Shown one piece after another: positions 33,323 to 41,002 of a stretch of DNA of 64,000 nucleotides; position 1 is the first letter of the stretch; every line of letters starts with the position of its first letter. The stretch comes from Anaerolineales bacterium. Its GTDB lineage: Bacteria > Chloroflexota > Anaerolineae > 4572-78 > J111. The position numbers were made by a program, and so were the translations under genes. The stretch lies in assembly GCA_020634935.1 (NCBI GenBank), contig JACKAT010000001.1, forward strand, positions 186,001 through 250,000, written 5' to 3'. The notes below the pieces were generated by a model that was not told the DNA's origin, did no database searches, and saw only the letters and a program-made list of their open reading frames with translations.

Positions 33323-33968
33323 ACTGCGTTACACGCTTTTGTCGGATGGCTCCTCGGACCAGGCTTTGATCCCAATTTTGACCTGGACGTTACGGTCGCA
33401 GGGGGTTCAAGTCGCCATTCAGTCTCAGTGGGCAGATTTAAGCCGTCTGCCGTCATCGAGACGATCCTTATCCCATAAGATCGCCTTGAGCCTGGATCTG
33501 TATCCCTGTGATCTACTTTTCGTTCACCGCGATGCCGAGCGAGAACCCCATCAAGTTAGGTTATCGGAAATACGGCAGGCTGTAGAGAATTTGCCAGATA
33601 CACTACCGCCAATAGTGTGCGTCATTCCGGTTAGGATGCAAGAAGCCTGGCTGCTTTTTGATGAAGGGGCGCTCCGGGTAGCCGCCGGTAATGAACATGG
33701 CCGGCAGTTGCTGACTCTGCCGCCGTTGGCTCACGCGGAGCAAATGGCCGATCCGAAAAGCGCCTTGTATGATTTGCTGCGCGAAGCCTCGGGCCTCAGC
33801 GGACGCCGGCGTAGAAAATTCCGGGTAGAAGTTGCCGCCCGGCGCGTGGCTGAGTTTATCGATGATTTTTCCCCACTGCGCCGCTTGTCAGCCTTTAATG
33901 CGTTCGAGAGTGAAGTCAGAGACGTAATTGAAGCGCAGAAGTGGCATCTAAACTCCCCGCCTGTATAA
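33315..33968 (+). CDS. DUF4276-like (TOPRIM-like) partner of the AAA ATPase
   Basis: A 217-residue protein with the order seen in DUF4276 proteins: an opening strand and turn LLSDGSSDQALIPIL (where related proteins have a Glu), an acidic stretch LLFVHRDAERE, and the region VRMQEAWLLFDEGALRVAAG. Later parts (ADPKSALYDLLREASGL, FSPLRRLSAFNAFE) look conserved and structural. TOPRIM-like members bind metal through acidic residues of this kind. The usual first Glu is replaced here by Asp/Ser, so catalysis is uncertain. It lies directly downstream of the ATPase and is most likely its partner. The family name is from memory of the pattern and needs a profile search. Confidence 0.7.
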   Translation: MNELRYTLLSDGSSDQALIPILTWTLRSQGVQVAIQSQWADLSRLPSSRRSLSHKIALSLDLYPCDLLFVHRDAEREPHQVRLSEIRQAVENLPDTLPPIVCVIPVRMQEAWLLFDEGALRVAAGNEHGRQLLTLPPLAHAEQMADPKSALYDLLREASGLSGRRRRKFRVEVAARRVAEFIDDFSPLRRLSAFNAFESEVRDVIEAQKWHLNSPPV

Positions 33969-33978
33969 GCCAATTGTT

Positions 33979-34677
33979 TTACCCCGCCAACCGATATCCG
34001 ACGCCCGGCACAGTCAAGATGAGCGCCGGGCGGCCGGGGTTGAGTTCGATTTTTTCGCGGAGGCGGCGAATGTGGACGTTGACGGTGCGCTCGCTTTCCA
34101 TGTCGGCGTCGTAGCCCCAGACGGCTTCGACAATTTGGCTGCGGCTGAGGGCCTGGCCGGGGTGGCGGGCCAGAAAGACGAGGATTTTGAATTCGGTGGG
34201 GGTCAGGTTGATCAAGTCGGGGCCGCGCCAGAGTTGATTGCTGCGACGGTCGATGATCAGATCGCCCAGGTAAAGGCGGTCGGCGTCGGCGGTGGAAAAT
34301 TCGCCGTAAGCGCGGCGCAGCAAGGCTCTAACCCGCGATAGAAGTTCGCGCAGGCTGTAGGGTTTGGTCAAATAGTCGTCCGCGCCCATCTCCAGACCCA
34401 AAACTTTGTCCATCTCGTCGCGCTGGACGGTCAGCATTAAAATAGGCTGGTACAGGCCGCGCTGGCGTAATTGGCGGCAGACATCGAAGCCGTTCAGGTC
34501 GGGCAGCCGCACATCGAGGATGATCAGGTGTGGGTGGTGATCGATGGCGTGCTGAAGGCCGCCTGTGCCGGTGTTTTGCCATAAAACCGTGTAGCCGGCT
34601 TGCTCTAAACCGGCTTTCAAGCTGTGGGCAATGGCCGGATCGTCTTCGATAAGCAAAATTCGGCTCGTGTGGCTCAT
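33979..34677 (-). CDS. OmpR/PhoB-type response regulator
   Basis: A 232-residue transcription regulator. The receiver domain (about 1-120) has IEDDPAIAHS, the acceptor Asp in LIILDVRLPDLNG, and TKPYSLREL. The C-terminal winged helix (about 130-228) has LTPTEFKILVFLARHPGQ and ESERTVNVHIRRLREKI. I place the start at the ATG at 34677, which overlaps the stop of the upstream membrane gene by 4 bp; a longer frame from 34767 has no supporting site and begins with an atypical Arg/Gly-rich stretch. No kinase is adjacent. The membrane protein translated just before it may be a sensor partner or a target; the sensor kinase at 25361 is another candidate. Confidence 0.93.
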   Translation of the reverse strand: MSHTSRILLIEDDPAIAHSLKAGLEQAGYTVLWQNTGTGGLQHAIDHHPHLIILDVRLPDLNGFDVCRQLRQRGLYQPILMLTVQRDEMDKVLGLEMGADDYLTKPYSLRELLSRVRALLRRAYGEFSTADADRLYLGDLIIDRRSNQLWRGPDLINLTPTEFKILVFLARHPGQALSRSQIVEAVWGYDADMESERTVNVHIRRLREKIELNPGRPALILTVPGVGYRLAG

Positions 34678-35378
34678 GCGTTCCGGCCTGTCGATGAGCT
34701 GGCCTGCGGCCGGATGAGCCAGAGGCTCGCAGCCGCGCTTAGCCCTAAACCGGCCACGGTGACCCACCAGCCCCAGCCGAGCCAGACCGGCTGGTGGTAG
34801 GCCTCGACCAAACCGGACTGAATCAGGCTAAACTGCCACAACGGTAACAGCAAAGCCAGCACTTCCAACCCGACCAAAAAAATAAGCAGCAGGCGCAAGG
34901 GCAGCCAGCGCAGCAGCGGCGCGATCACCGCCAAGCCGACGGCCAGCCCGGCCAACAGGGTTTGCAGCCGGAATTCCGGCGCGATCAGAATGGCCGGGGT
35001 CCAGACCGGCGACAGCGCGGCCAGCGCCAGCGGTACAACCAGCAGCCGCACCGGCCAGCGCAGCCACAGCGGGAGAGCCAGCGCCTTATTTTCAATGAAA
35101 ATGGGCAGGGCCAGCATCGATAGAAAGAGCGGCAGCAAAAAGTAAAGGCGCTCGACTTGAAGTTGCCCCAGCCTGACTTCCGGTAGAAATTTTACAAATT
35201 CGGCCAGGCCGGGTGCGGTCAACTGCAAAGCGGCCGGCGCTCGCCATACCCAAGGCAGGAAAGCGCCGCCGATGCCGGTCAGGAGCAGGCCGATGACGAG
35301 CAGGCCGCCGAGCAGGCGGAGTGATGAGCGATGAGTGATGAGTGATGATGGGGTTTTATTTACGGTGTAAGTGGTCAT
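34674..35378 (-). CDS. Multi-pass membrane protein paired with the response regulator
   Basis: A 234-residue protein with about six hydrophobic segments (for example LLGGLLVIGLLLTGIGGAFL and LLLIFLVGLEVLALLLPLW). The N-terminal leader is soluble (about 20 residues). The first residues are encoded by short ATGAGTGATGAG-type repeats near 35320-35345, so the exact start is uncertain. The stop overlaps the regulator's start, so coexpression is likely. Family not recognised. Confidence 0.7.
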   Translation of the reverse strand: MTTYTVNKTPSSLITHRSSLRLLGGLLVIGLLLTGIGGAFLPWVWRAPAALQLTAPGLAEFVKFLPEVRLGQLQVERLYFLLPLFLSMLALPIFIENKALALPLWLRWPVRLLVVPLALAALSPVWTPAILIAPEFRLQTLLAGLAVGLAVIAPLLRWLPLRLLLIFLVGLEVLALLLPLWQFSLIQSGLVEAYHQPVWLGWGWWVTVAGLGLSAAASLWLIRPQASSSTGRNA

Positions 35379-35493
35379 TGGGATTATATGGGTGGTTTAA
35401 TCCGTAATCAGATACCATTAGGTCAAAATAAGGCTAAGAAAATCTCTGATTTCATAAAATGAAGGCAACTGATTAACCTGGTAGCACAACATT

Positions 35494-35624
35494 AAACCGT
35501 GGAGACGTGAGAACGACGGAAGATCGACCCCATAATCGACAGAATTGACATGATTATCACGATTTTATCGATCATAATTCAGTAAATCTTGTAAATCCTG
35601 TCTAAGTTTTTTTTACCACGGTTT
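35494..35624 (+). mobile_element. Repeat C, intact 131-bp copy
   Basis: AAACCGTGG at 35494-35502 and CCACGGTTT at 35616-35624 are inverted. The interior (GAAGATCGACCCCATAATCG, AAATCTTGTAAATCCTGTC) matches 15546-15833 without the nested element. No target duplication is visible. Confidence 0.75.
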
Positions 35625-35640
35625 GGAAATTTATGTTCTA

Positions 35641-35801
35641 CATGTCATTTCGCAGCGCTAGCGGAGAAATCCCTGTGACAATACCATTAAAAGTGATTTG
35701 GCTGGAAAAATTTAAAGCGACAACGTCAAAATTTCCCCTGCGAATGCTTCGTTATGGCTATGCCTGAGGGATTTCTCCGCCTCCGGCTGCGAAATGACAT
35801 G
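35641..35801 (+). mobile_element. MITE-like element with TGTCATTTCGCAGC ends
   Basis: CATGTCATTTCGCAGC (35641-35656) is the exact inverse of 35786-35801, and GCGGAGAAATCCCT (35661-35674) of 35767-35780. The about 90-bp centre carries no gene. Together with repeat C it fills most of the 525-bp gap 35379-35904. Confidence 0.75.
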
Positions 35802-35904
35802 CTCGGCTCTAATTATCGAAATCAGGTTATTAAGCCGGATTTGTTGTTTCTCAGCCTCAGCCTTGGCCTTGTTAGTAACGTAGCCTCCACTTAGTCGTTA
35901 ATTT

Positions 35905-38598
35905 CTAATTTCTAATTTTTTCATCTCTAACATCCACCGTCTCCAGAATAAGACTGGTGCCGGCCGGATTGCCGGCGACATCCAAGCGATCGAGGCGCTC
36001 GAAGGTGTCGGGTAGATAGAGACCAATCGCCAGCGGATAGCGCCCTGGCTGAAGGTCCGGCGACAGCGATAGGGCGTGCTGGTCGGCGATAATTTGGCCG
36101 GGCCGCCAGGTATCGGTTGGGTAAGTCCAGCAAACCGGCACGCCGTCCGATTGGGCCACCGGGCCAGCCTCGCTTTCCAGATGGGTGAAAATTTGGTAGC
36201 TGGCCGGAAACTCGGCCAGGGTTTGCCAATACAACGTGACCGGAACGCGCCCGCCGGGATAAGCGCGGCGGGTATCGAGATCGTAACCCACCAGCCGCAC
36301 CAGGGGCCCGAGCGCCGCGCTGCCAAACGTCGCTTCGCTGGGCTGCGATCCCCGCGCCGAGCGGGCAAAAGCGGCGGGCGTGGCGGTGCGGTCGAACGCG
36401 CGGGCCAGGGCCGCGTCATCGATCTGGCCCAAGTCGAGCGTAGTGGGCCGCTGTTGCATTATCCGCATTTGTTTTTGATTTGGCAAAGTCACCAACCCGA
36501 CTTGGTAGTAACGCTCGGAAATGAGATCATCGGGCGTCTCCACCGGATCGATTAGATCGCCGGCCAGGAAATAGTATTCCGGCTGCGGATCGCAGGCGCG
36601 GGGTGCGCCCCGGGTGTACCAGGTGGTAACGTCGGGTTCTTCGTTGCTGCCGTAATCGCCGGCCAAAGCGCCGTCGTGCAACTGCTGGCCGACGGCTTTC
36701 CAGCCGGCGCGGTGAGCGAAGCCGAAAAAGCCGGCCGCTGGGGGCGACTGGTAAGGCGTCCAGAAGAGGGCCAGATTGCCGTTAGGATAATCCTGCCAGT
36801 ATTCGACCTCGTGGCGGATGAAGGCGTTCCAGAAGAAAAGGGTCGATAACATTAGGAGGACAAGGAGGAGGCCGTCGGTCCATCGATTTTTGGAGGTGAG
36901 AGATAGGGAATTCAATTGTCGCGGCTGAGAGGATGCGGAATCCGTGAAATTTTGCCCCCTCACCCCCGTCTCCTCTCCCTTAGGGAGAGGGGAGTCGCGC
37001 CAGCGACGGGGTGAGGGGGTATTATTCTGAGCGAGAAGATAATCGATTAGGCTGACCCAACCGAACGCCGCCAGCAGCGACCAGGCCGGGACGATGGTGT
37101 AGATGTGGGTTAGACCGAGGGCGACGACAAAGTTGTAGCCCAGAAAGGGAATGGCCAGCCAGATGAGTAGGGCGGGGATAAAGGCTGAGGCGAAGAAAGC
37201 GGTGAGAAAAAGGAGGGCGAAAGGGAGAAAGCTGAGATCGATGGCTGTGATGGCGAGAAGATCGGGTTTGATGATGACGACGATGCACGCGACCGCCGCC
37301 GGCAGGGCAATAGCGCGACTCCAACGATTTGGTCGTGACAGCCAGACGAGAAAAAATAAAATGAGCAGGCCGGTTAGAACAATATAATAGAAAGAACTAT
37401 AAAACGTGTTGAAGTGAAAGAAATCGGGCAGGTTGTTGCGGAGGTCATCGCCGATACGGTTGCCGACATAATCGCCGGTGCGGTTGGCGCGCGGGTCTAA
37501 GGCAAACGGTAGGTAGAATAACAGCATAGAAGCGATGAAGGTGATCAAGAAAATACCTATAGCTTTGGCCGATCCTGTAAAACCAGGCCCGTCAGATGTA
37601 CCGGACCATTTTGATTTTAAGTTCGGGAAAAATTTGGCCAGCGCCGGCGACAAAAACAGCCAGCCTACAGCCGGCAATACCAAAATGCCATCGTAATGGG
37701 CCAGCACGCCGACGCCCAAGAAGAGGCCGCTGAGCAGCGCCAGGCGAGCTTGCTGGCGGGTTTGCCATTCCAGCGCCAGCAAAAAAGCCAGCGCGCTGAA
37801 CCAAACCACCAGCGCCTGGTATTGCACAATCCGCCCAAATGCGACCATAAAGCCGTTAAAAGCAAAAAAGCCCGCCGCCAGCCAGCCGACGCGCGCTCCG
37901 CCGATGGCGTGACCAATCGAGTAAATGGTGACGATGGCGGCCAGCGCGGCCAGGGTGAAGGGCAGGCGAGCCGCTGTTTCGTTGATAGCGCCGGTCAAGC
38001 GCCAAACCGCCATCGGCAGCAGGACTTCAGCGGGGCCTTTCGAGCGCAAAAAGAGGGCGTCCTCGTGGCCTTCGAGCGCTTCGGCGGCGGTGATCATGGC
38101 CAGGGCTTCGTCGCCTTGAAATTCGCTGTAGTGGAGGTTGGCAGCGCGGAGGAAAAGTGAAATGACTAAAATGAGCAGCAGGGGGATGGCGATGGGGCGA
38201 TGAGGCGATTGACTGGCCGGGGTTTTTGCCGCGCCGCGCACCAGGGCCGGGATAAGCGCAACTATATTGAGCGTTATGACTGTTTGCCAAATGGAAATAG
38301 GACCGGATAGATAATTGAGCAAAAGAAGCGCCAGACAAGTAATTGTATAGCTTAATCCGGCGGCAATGGTCCAGCGTATTAAAGGTAAGCTGGGGCTCGC
38401 CAGGCGGGTTGCCCAAAGCCAGCCGGGCAGCAGCCCGATTAGTAAGATCGCGCCGCCGATGCGTAGGGGGTGGGCTTGAGGTAGGAGGAGGGATAAGTTA
38501 GCCAGAAGTAGACAGAATAGGTATCCGTAGCGGCGTCCGAGCGTTACAAATGAAGGCATTGGGCCGCGCGACCGAAAAGAATCATAGTAGGTTGCCAA
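35905..38598 (-). CDS. GT39/PMT-like membrane glycosyltransferase
   Basis: An 897-residue membrane protein with about twelve hydrophobic helices and a C-terminal beta-rich domain. Near residue 165 FQGDEALAMI in the first loop holds the acidic pair expected for GT39-type enzymes using a lipid-linked sugar. The soluble end (about 760-880; GGRVPVTLYWQTLAEFPASY, PGRYPLAIGLYLPDT) is a beta-sandwich common in Chloroflexota versions. Two starts are possible: 38598, overlapping the upstream gene by 17 bp, or 38559 (MPSFVTLGRR). It heads a run of minus-strand genes with an ornithine-cyclodeaminase-like protein and a GT4 enzyme upstream. Sugar and acceptor are unknown. Confidence 0.85.
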   Translation of the reverse strand: MATYYDSFRSRGPMPSFVTLGRRYGYLFCLLLANLSLLLPQAHPLRIGGAILLIGLLPGWLWATRLASPSLPLIRWTIAAGLSYTITCLALLLLNYLSGPISIWQTVITLNIVALIPALVRGAAKTPASQSPHRPIAIPLLLILVISLFLRAANLHYSEFQGDEALAMITAAEALEGHEDALFLRSKGPAEVLLPMAVWRLTGAINETAARLPFTLAALAAIVTIYSIGHAIGGARVGWLAAGFFAFNGFMVAFGRIVQYQALVVWFSALAFLLALEWQTRQQARLALLSGLFLGVGVLAHYDGILVLPAVGWLFLSPALAKFFPNLKSKWSGTSDGPGFTGSAKAIGIFLITFIASMLLFYLPFALDPRANRTGDYVGNRIGDDLRNNLPDFFHFNTFYSSFYYIVLTGLLILFFLVWLSRPNRWSRAIALPAAVACIVVIIKPDLLAITAIDLSFLPFALLFLTAFFASAFIPALLIWLAIPFLGYNFVVALGLTHIYTIVPAWSLLAAFGWVSLIDYLLAQNNTPSPRRWRDSPLPKGEETGVRGQNFTDSASSQPRQLNSLSLTSKNRWTDGLLLVLLMLSTLFFWNAFIRHEVEYWQDYPNGNLALFWTPYQSPPAAGFFGFAHRAGWKAVGQQLHDGALAGDYGSNEEPDVTTWYTRGAPRACDPQPEYYFLAGDLIDPVETPDDLISERYYQVGLVTLPNQKQMRIMQQRPTTLDLGQIDDAALARAFDRTATPAAFARSARGSQPSEATFGSAALGPLVRLVGYDLDTRRAYPGGRVPVTLYWQTLAEFPASYQIFTHLESEAGPVAQSDGVPVCWTYPTDTWRPGQIIADQHALSLSPDLQPGRYPLAIGLYLPDTFERLDRLDVAGNPAGTSLILETVDVRDEKIRN

Positions 38599-39628
38599 TC
38601 CCCACGCCGAAACCTCGGGAGGGTAGGCCCACTTCTAAGCGCTGCCCCAAACCCAGAAACAGCGCTTTTTCCAAAGCCAGGGTGGCCAGAGCGGTATCAT
38701 GCGAACCAAGCCCGGTAATATCGGCCAGGGTAATTTGATCAACCTGGGTTCGCCCCTGAATTTGCCCGCTAATCAGATCGCTCAGGTCGCCTTGAAGATC
38801 ACGGGAGCGAATAATTCCCGCACGTTGGGCGTGATACAACTCGCCAAATTGAAGGCACTGTTTCAGGCTATCGACCACGATGAAGTCGGCTCGCCGCCAA
38901 ATTTCAGGCTCCAGATTTCGTTTAACCGGCTGGTGATCCAGCGCTGTACTGGTGATATGGACGCCCGGTTTAAGCCAGGCGGCCTTGACGACCGGCTGCT
39001 TGCTTTCGGCCGCGGCAATAACCAGATCGGCCTGCTCAACGGCCGCTTGGGGTGACGGCGCGATCCGGATATTCAGATCGTGGTCTTCAACCATGTGGCG
39101 GACATAATTGTCGGCCTTGAGTGGGGAAGCATCCCAGACCCAGACCGATTCGATTTGTCTGACGATCGTTAAGGATTTCAATTGAATAAAAGCCTGCTTA
39201 TTGGCGCCGATGACCGCCGCTTTACGGATGTCACGATTAGCCAAATAGTCGGCCGCCAGCGCCCCGGCCGCACCCACTTTGATATTGGTCACATAGCCGT
39301 TATCGACCATAATTGCCGCCGGAAAGCCTGTTAGGGCGTCGAAAACGAGCAAGACGCCGTTTTCGGCCGGGAGGTTAATGTTAGGATTTTTCTGAAAGCG
39401 ACTGTCGATTTTGACAACGTAGTAAGGGCTTTGACTAAAATAGGTACCTTCAACATTGACCTTGCCGCGCACATCAGGCAGATGCAGCGAGAAGCTGCCG
39501 GGCATATTCATGAGCCCTTCGGCCGAGGCCAAAAAGGCGTGTTTAACCGCTCTTATCGCTTCAGCGATAGTTATCGTTTGACGCAGTTCATCTTCATTGA
39601 TTAAGAGCAAGGACATGATGTTAACCAT
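38582..39628 (-). CDS. Ornithine cyclodeaminase/mu-crystallin family protein
   Basis: A 348-residue NAD(P)-dependent protein. The N-terminal part (EAIRAVKHAFLASAEGL) and the catalytic-region strands (YYVVKIDSRFQKN, GVLLVFDALTGFPAAIMVDN) fit the family, as do the conserved GYVTNIKVGAAGALAADYL and the Rossmann segment AAVIGANKQAFIQL. In true ornithine cyclodeaminases the dinucleotide motif is GxGxxG; here it is GANKQA, so the activity may differ (for example as an imine reductase or amino-acid dehydrogenase). The start may be M1 (39628) or MSLLL four codons later. Confidence 0.85.
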   Translation of the reverse strand: MVNIMSLLLINEDELRQTITIAEAIRAVKHAFLASAEGLMNMPGSFSLHLPDVRGKVNVEGTYFSQSPYYVVKIDSRFQKNPNINLPAENGVLLVFDALTGFPAAIMVDNGYVTNIKVGAAGALAADYLANRDIRKAAVIGANKQAFIQLKSLTIVRQIESVWVWDASPLKADNYVRHMVEDHDLNIRIAPSPQAAVEQADLVIAAAESKQPVVKAAWLKPGVHITSTALDHQPVKRNLEPEIWRRADFIVVDSLKQCLQFGELYHAQRAGIIRSRDLQGDLSDLISGQIQGRTQVDQITLADITGLGSHDTALATLALEKALFLGLGQRLEVGLPSRGFGVGIGNLL

Positions 39629-39715
39629 AAGGTGCTAGGTAGATAGTTTCTTAAAAGTATAACATAAGTTCTAATGGAAATGAAACCCATAAAATATCAA
39701 TTATCCAAGCGTAGG

Positions 39716-40849
39716 TCAATCGTTTTCAAAGCGCCGGTAAACCGTCAGCAAGCGCTGCGCGGCCGCCGGCCAGTTGAATTTTTGCGCTTGAACGAAGCCT
39801 GCCGTAATTGCCCTGGCCCGCAGTGATGGGTCGGTTGTTAGGCGGTGCAGCGCCTCGGCCAGCGCCTCGATATCGGTGGCGGCGATTTGGACGGCTGACT
39901 GGCCGGCGACTTCGGGCAGGCACGAGTTATCGGCGCACACTACCGGCGTGCCGCAGGCCATAGCTTCGATGACGGGAATGCCGAAGCCTTCATAGTGAGA
40001 GGGATAGGCAAATACATCGGCCAAACTATACAGCGCCGGTAGAACCTCATCATCGACAAAGCCGATCAAGTGAATCCGGTCGGCGACCGGTGAGGCGGCG
40101 GCTGCCGCAAAGATGTCATCGTACAGCCAGCCTTTACCGCCGGCAATGACCAGATGATGGGTCTGGCGCACGGGCGACTGCGAAAAGGCGTTGATCAGCC
40201 CGGTGAAATTTTTACGCGGCTCCAGCGTACCTAAGCTCAAGATAAATTTGGGCGGCAGGTTGTATCTCGCCGCGACACGCGCCAGCTCCACAGGATCGGT
40301 GATGGGCCGGAACCGTGGCTCGACGCCCGCGCCGACTACCGTGATAGCGGCGGCGGGCAGGTTGAAAATTTCGATCAAATCCCGCCGGGTGCTGGCCGAG
40401 TCGGCCAGGACGTGGTCGGCGCGTTCCAGGCTGCGCGGCACCACCTGTTCCAACCAGCGGCGCAGTTTATCGACGGCCCCTTGGGGATGGCGGATGAATG
40501 ATAGATCGTGAACGGTTAGCAAGGTTTTGGCCCGGCGAACGGGCGGCAAGATAAAGTTGGGCGAGTGGAACAGATCGACCGGACCGGTGAAGAATTCCAC
40601 CGGTAGCGGTAAATAAGCGCGATGCCAGCCGATGGTCATCCAGCGTTCGGCCAGCGGATATTGACGATGGCTAAAGTTCGGTTGGGACTCGAACGCCCGC
40701 AGCCCGTCGGCCGGCGAGTCGGGGGTGTGCATCAGCAAGTAGTGGTTCTGCCGGTCGAGCTGGGCCAGAGTGGTGATCAGGCCGCGGGTGTAGCGGCCGA
40801 TGCCGCCGCTTTGTTTGAGCGCGGCGGTGTAGTCGATGCCTATGTTCAA
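39716..40849 (-). CDS. GT4-family glycosyltransferase
   Basis: A 377-residue GT-B transferase. The N-terminal half has a glycine loop (SGGIGRYTRGLI) and the DLFHSPNFILP segment. The C-terminal half has LSLGTLEPRKNF, HLIGFVDDEVLPALYSLAD and YEGFGIPVIEAMACGTPVV, the last containing the conserved E-x7-E region that binds the sugar nucleotide. The start is a TTG at 40849 preceded by GAGGAC. Such enzymes add mannose or similar sugars to lipid or polysaccharide; the donor cannot be read. It precedes a cyclodeaminase-like gene and a GT39-like gene on the same strand. Confidence 0.92.
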   Translation of the reverse strand: MNIGIDYTAALKQSGGIGRYTRGLITTLAQLDRQNHYLLMHTPDSPADGLRAFESQPNFSHRQYPLAERWMTIGWHRAYLPLPVEFFTGPVDLFHSPNFILPPVRRAKTLLTVHDLSFIRHPQGAVDKLRRWLEQVVPRSLERADHVLADSASTRRDLIEIFNLPAAAITVVGAGVEPRFRPITDPVELARVAARYNLPPKFILSLGTLEPRKNFTGLINAFSQSPVRQTHHLVIAGGKGWLYDDIFAAAAASPVADRIHLIGFVDDEVLPALYSLADVFAYPSHYEGFGIPVIEAMACGTPVVCADNSCLPEVAGQSAVQIAATDIEALAEALHRLTTDPSLRARAITAGFVQAQKFNWPAAAQRLLTVYRRFEND

Positions 40850-40875
40850 GGCGGTTTGTCCTCAATCAACGAGAT

Positions 40876-40908
40876 AGAAAAAGGAGTCCAAAGTAGGCTT
40901 TGGACTCC
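40876..40908 (-). terminator. Rho-independent terminator after the papain-fold protein gene
   Basis: On the minus strand GGAGTCCAAAG, CCTA, CTTTGGACTCC is followed by TTTTTC. The hairpin occupies 40883-40908, about 95 bp after the stop codon of the 41003-43312 gene. Confidence 0.85.
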
Positions 40909-40959
40909 ATAAACGCATATCTTATAAAGTTTGTAACGGATGGGCAAATAGGCGGGGTA

Positions 40960-40983
40960 GGTCAAAGTAAACTTTGACGCTCC
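40960..40983. repeat. Solo hairpin arm shared with the 28.3-28.9 kb array
   Basis: GGTCAAAGTAAACTTTGACG followed by CTCC is identical to the right part of the B units in the array at 28325-28870. The left half (GGAGCGACAAAGCTGGC) is absent here. Confidence 0.6.
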
Positions 40984-41002
40984 GTTGCCTGCCAAGCCGG
41001 GT

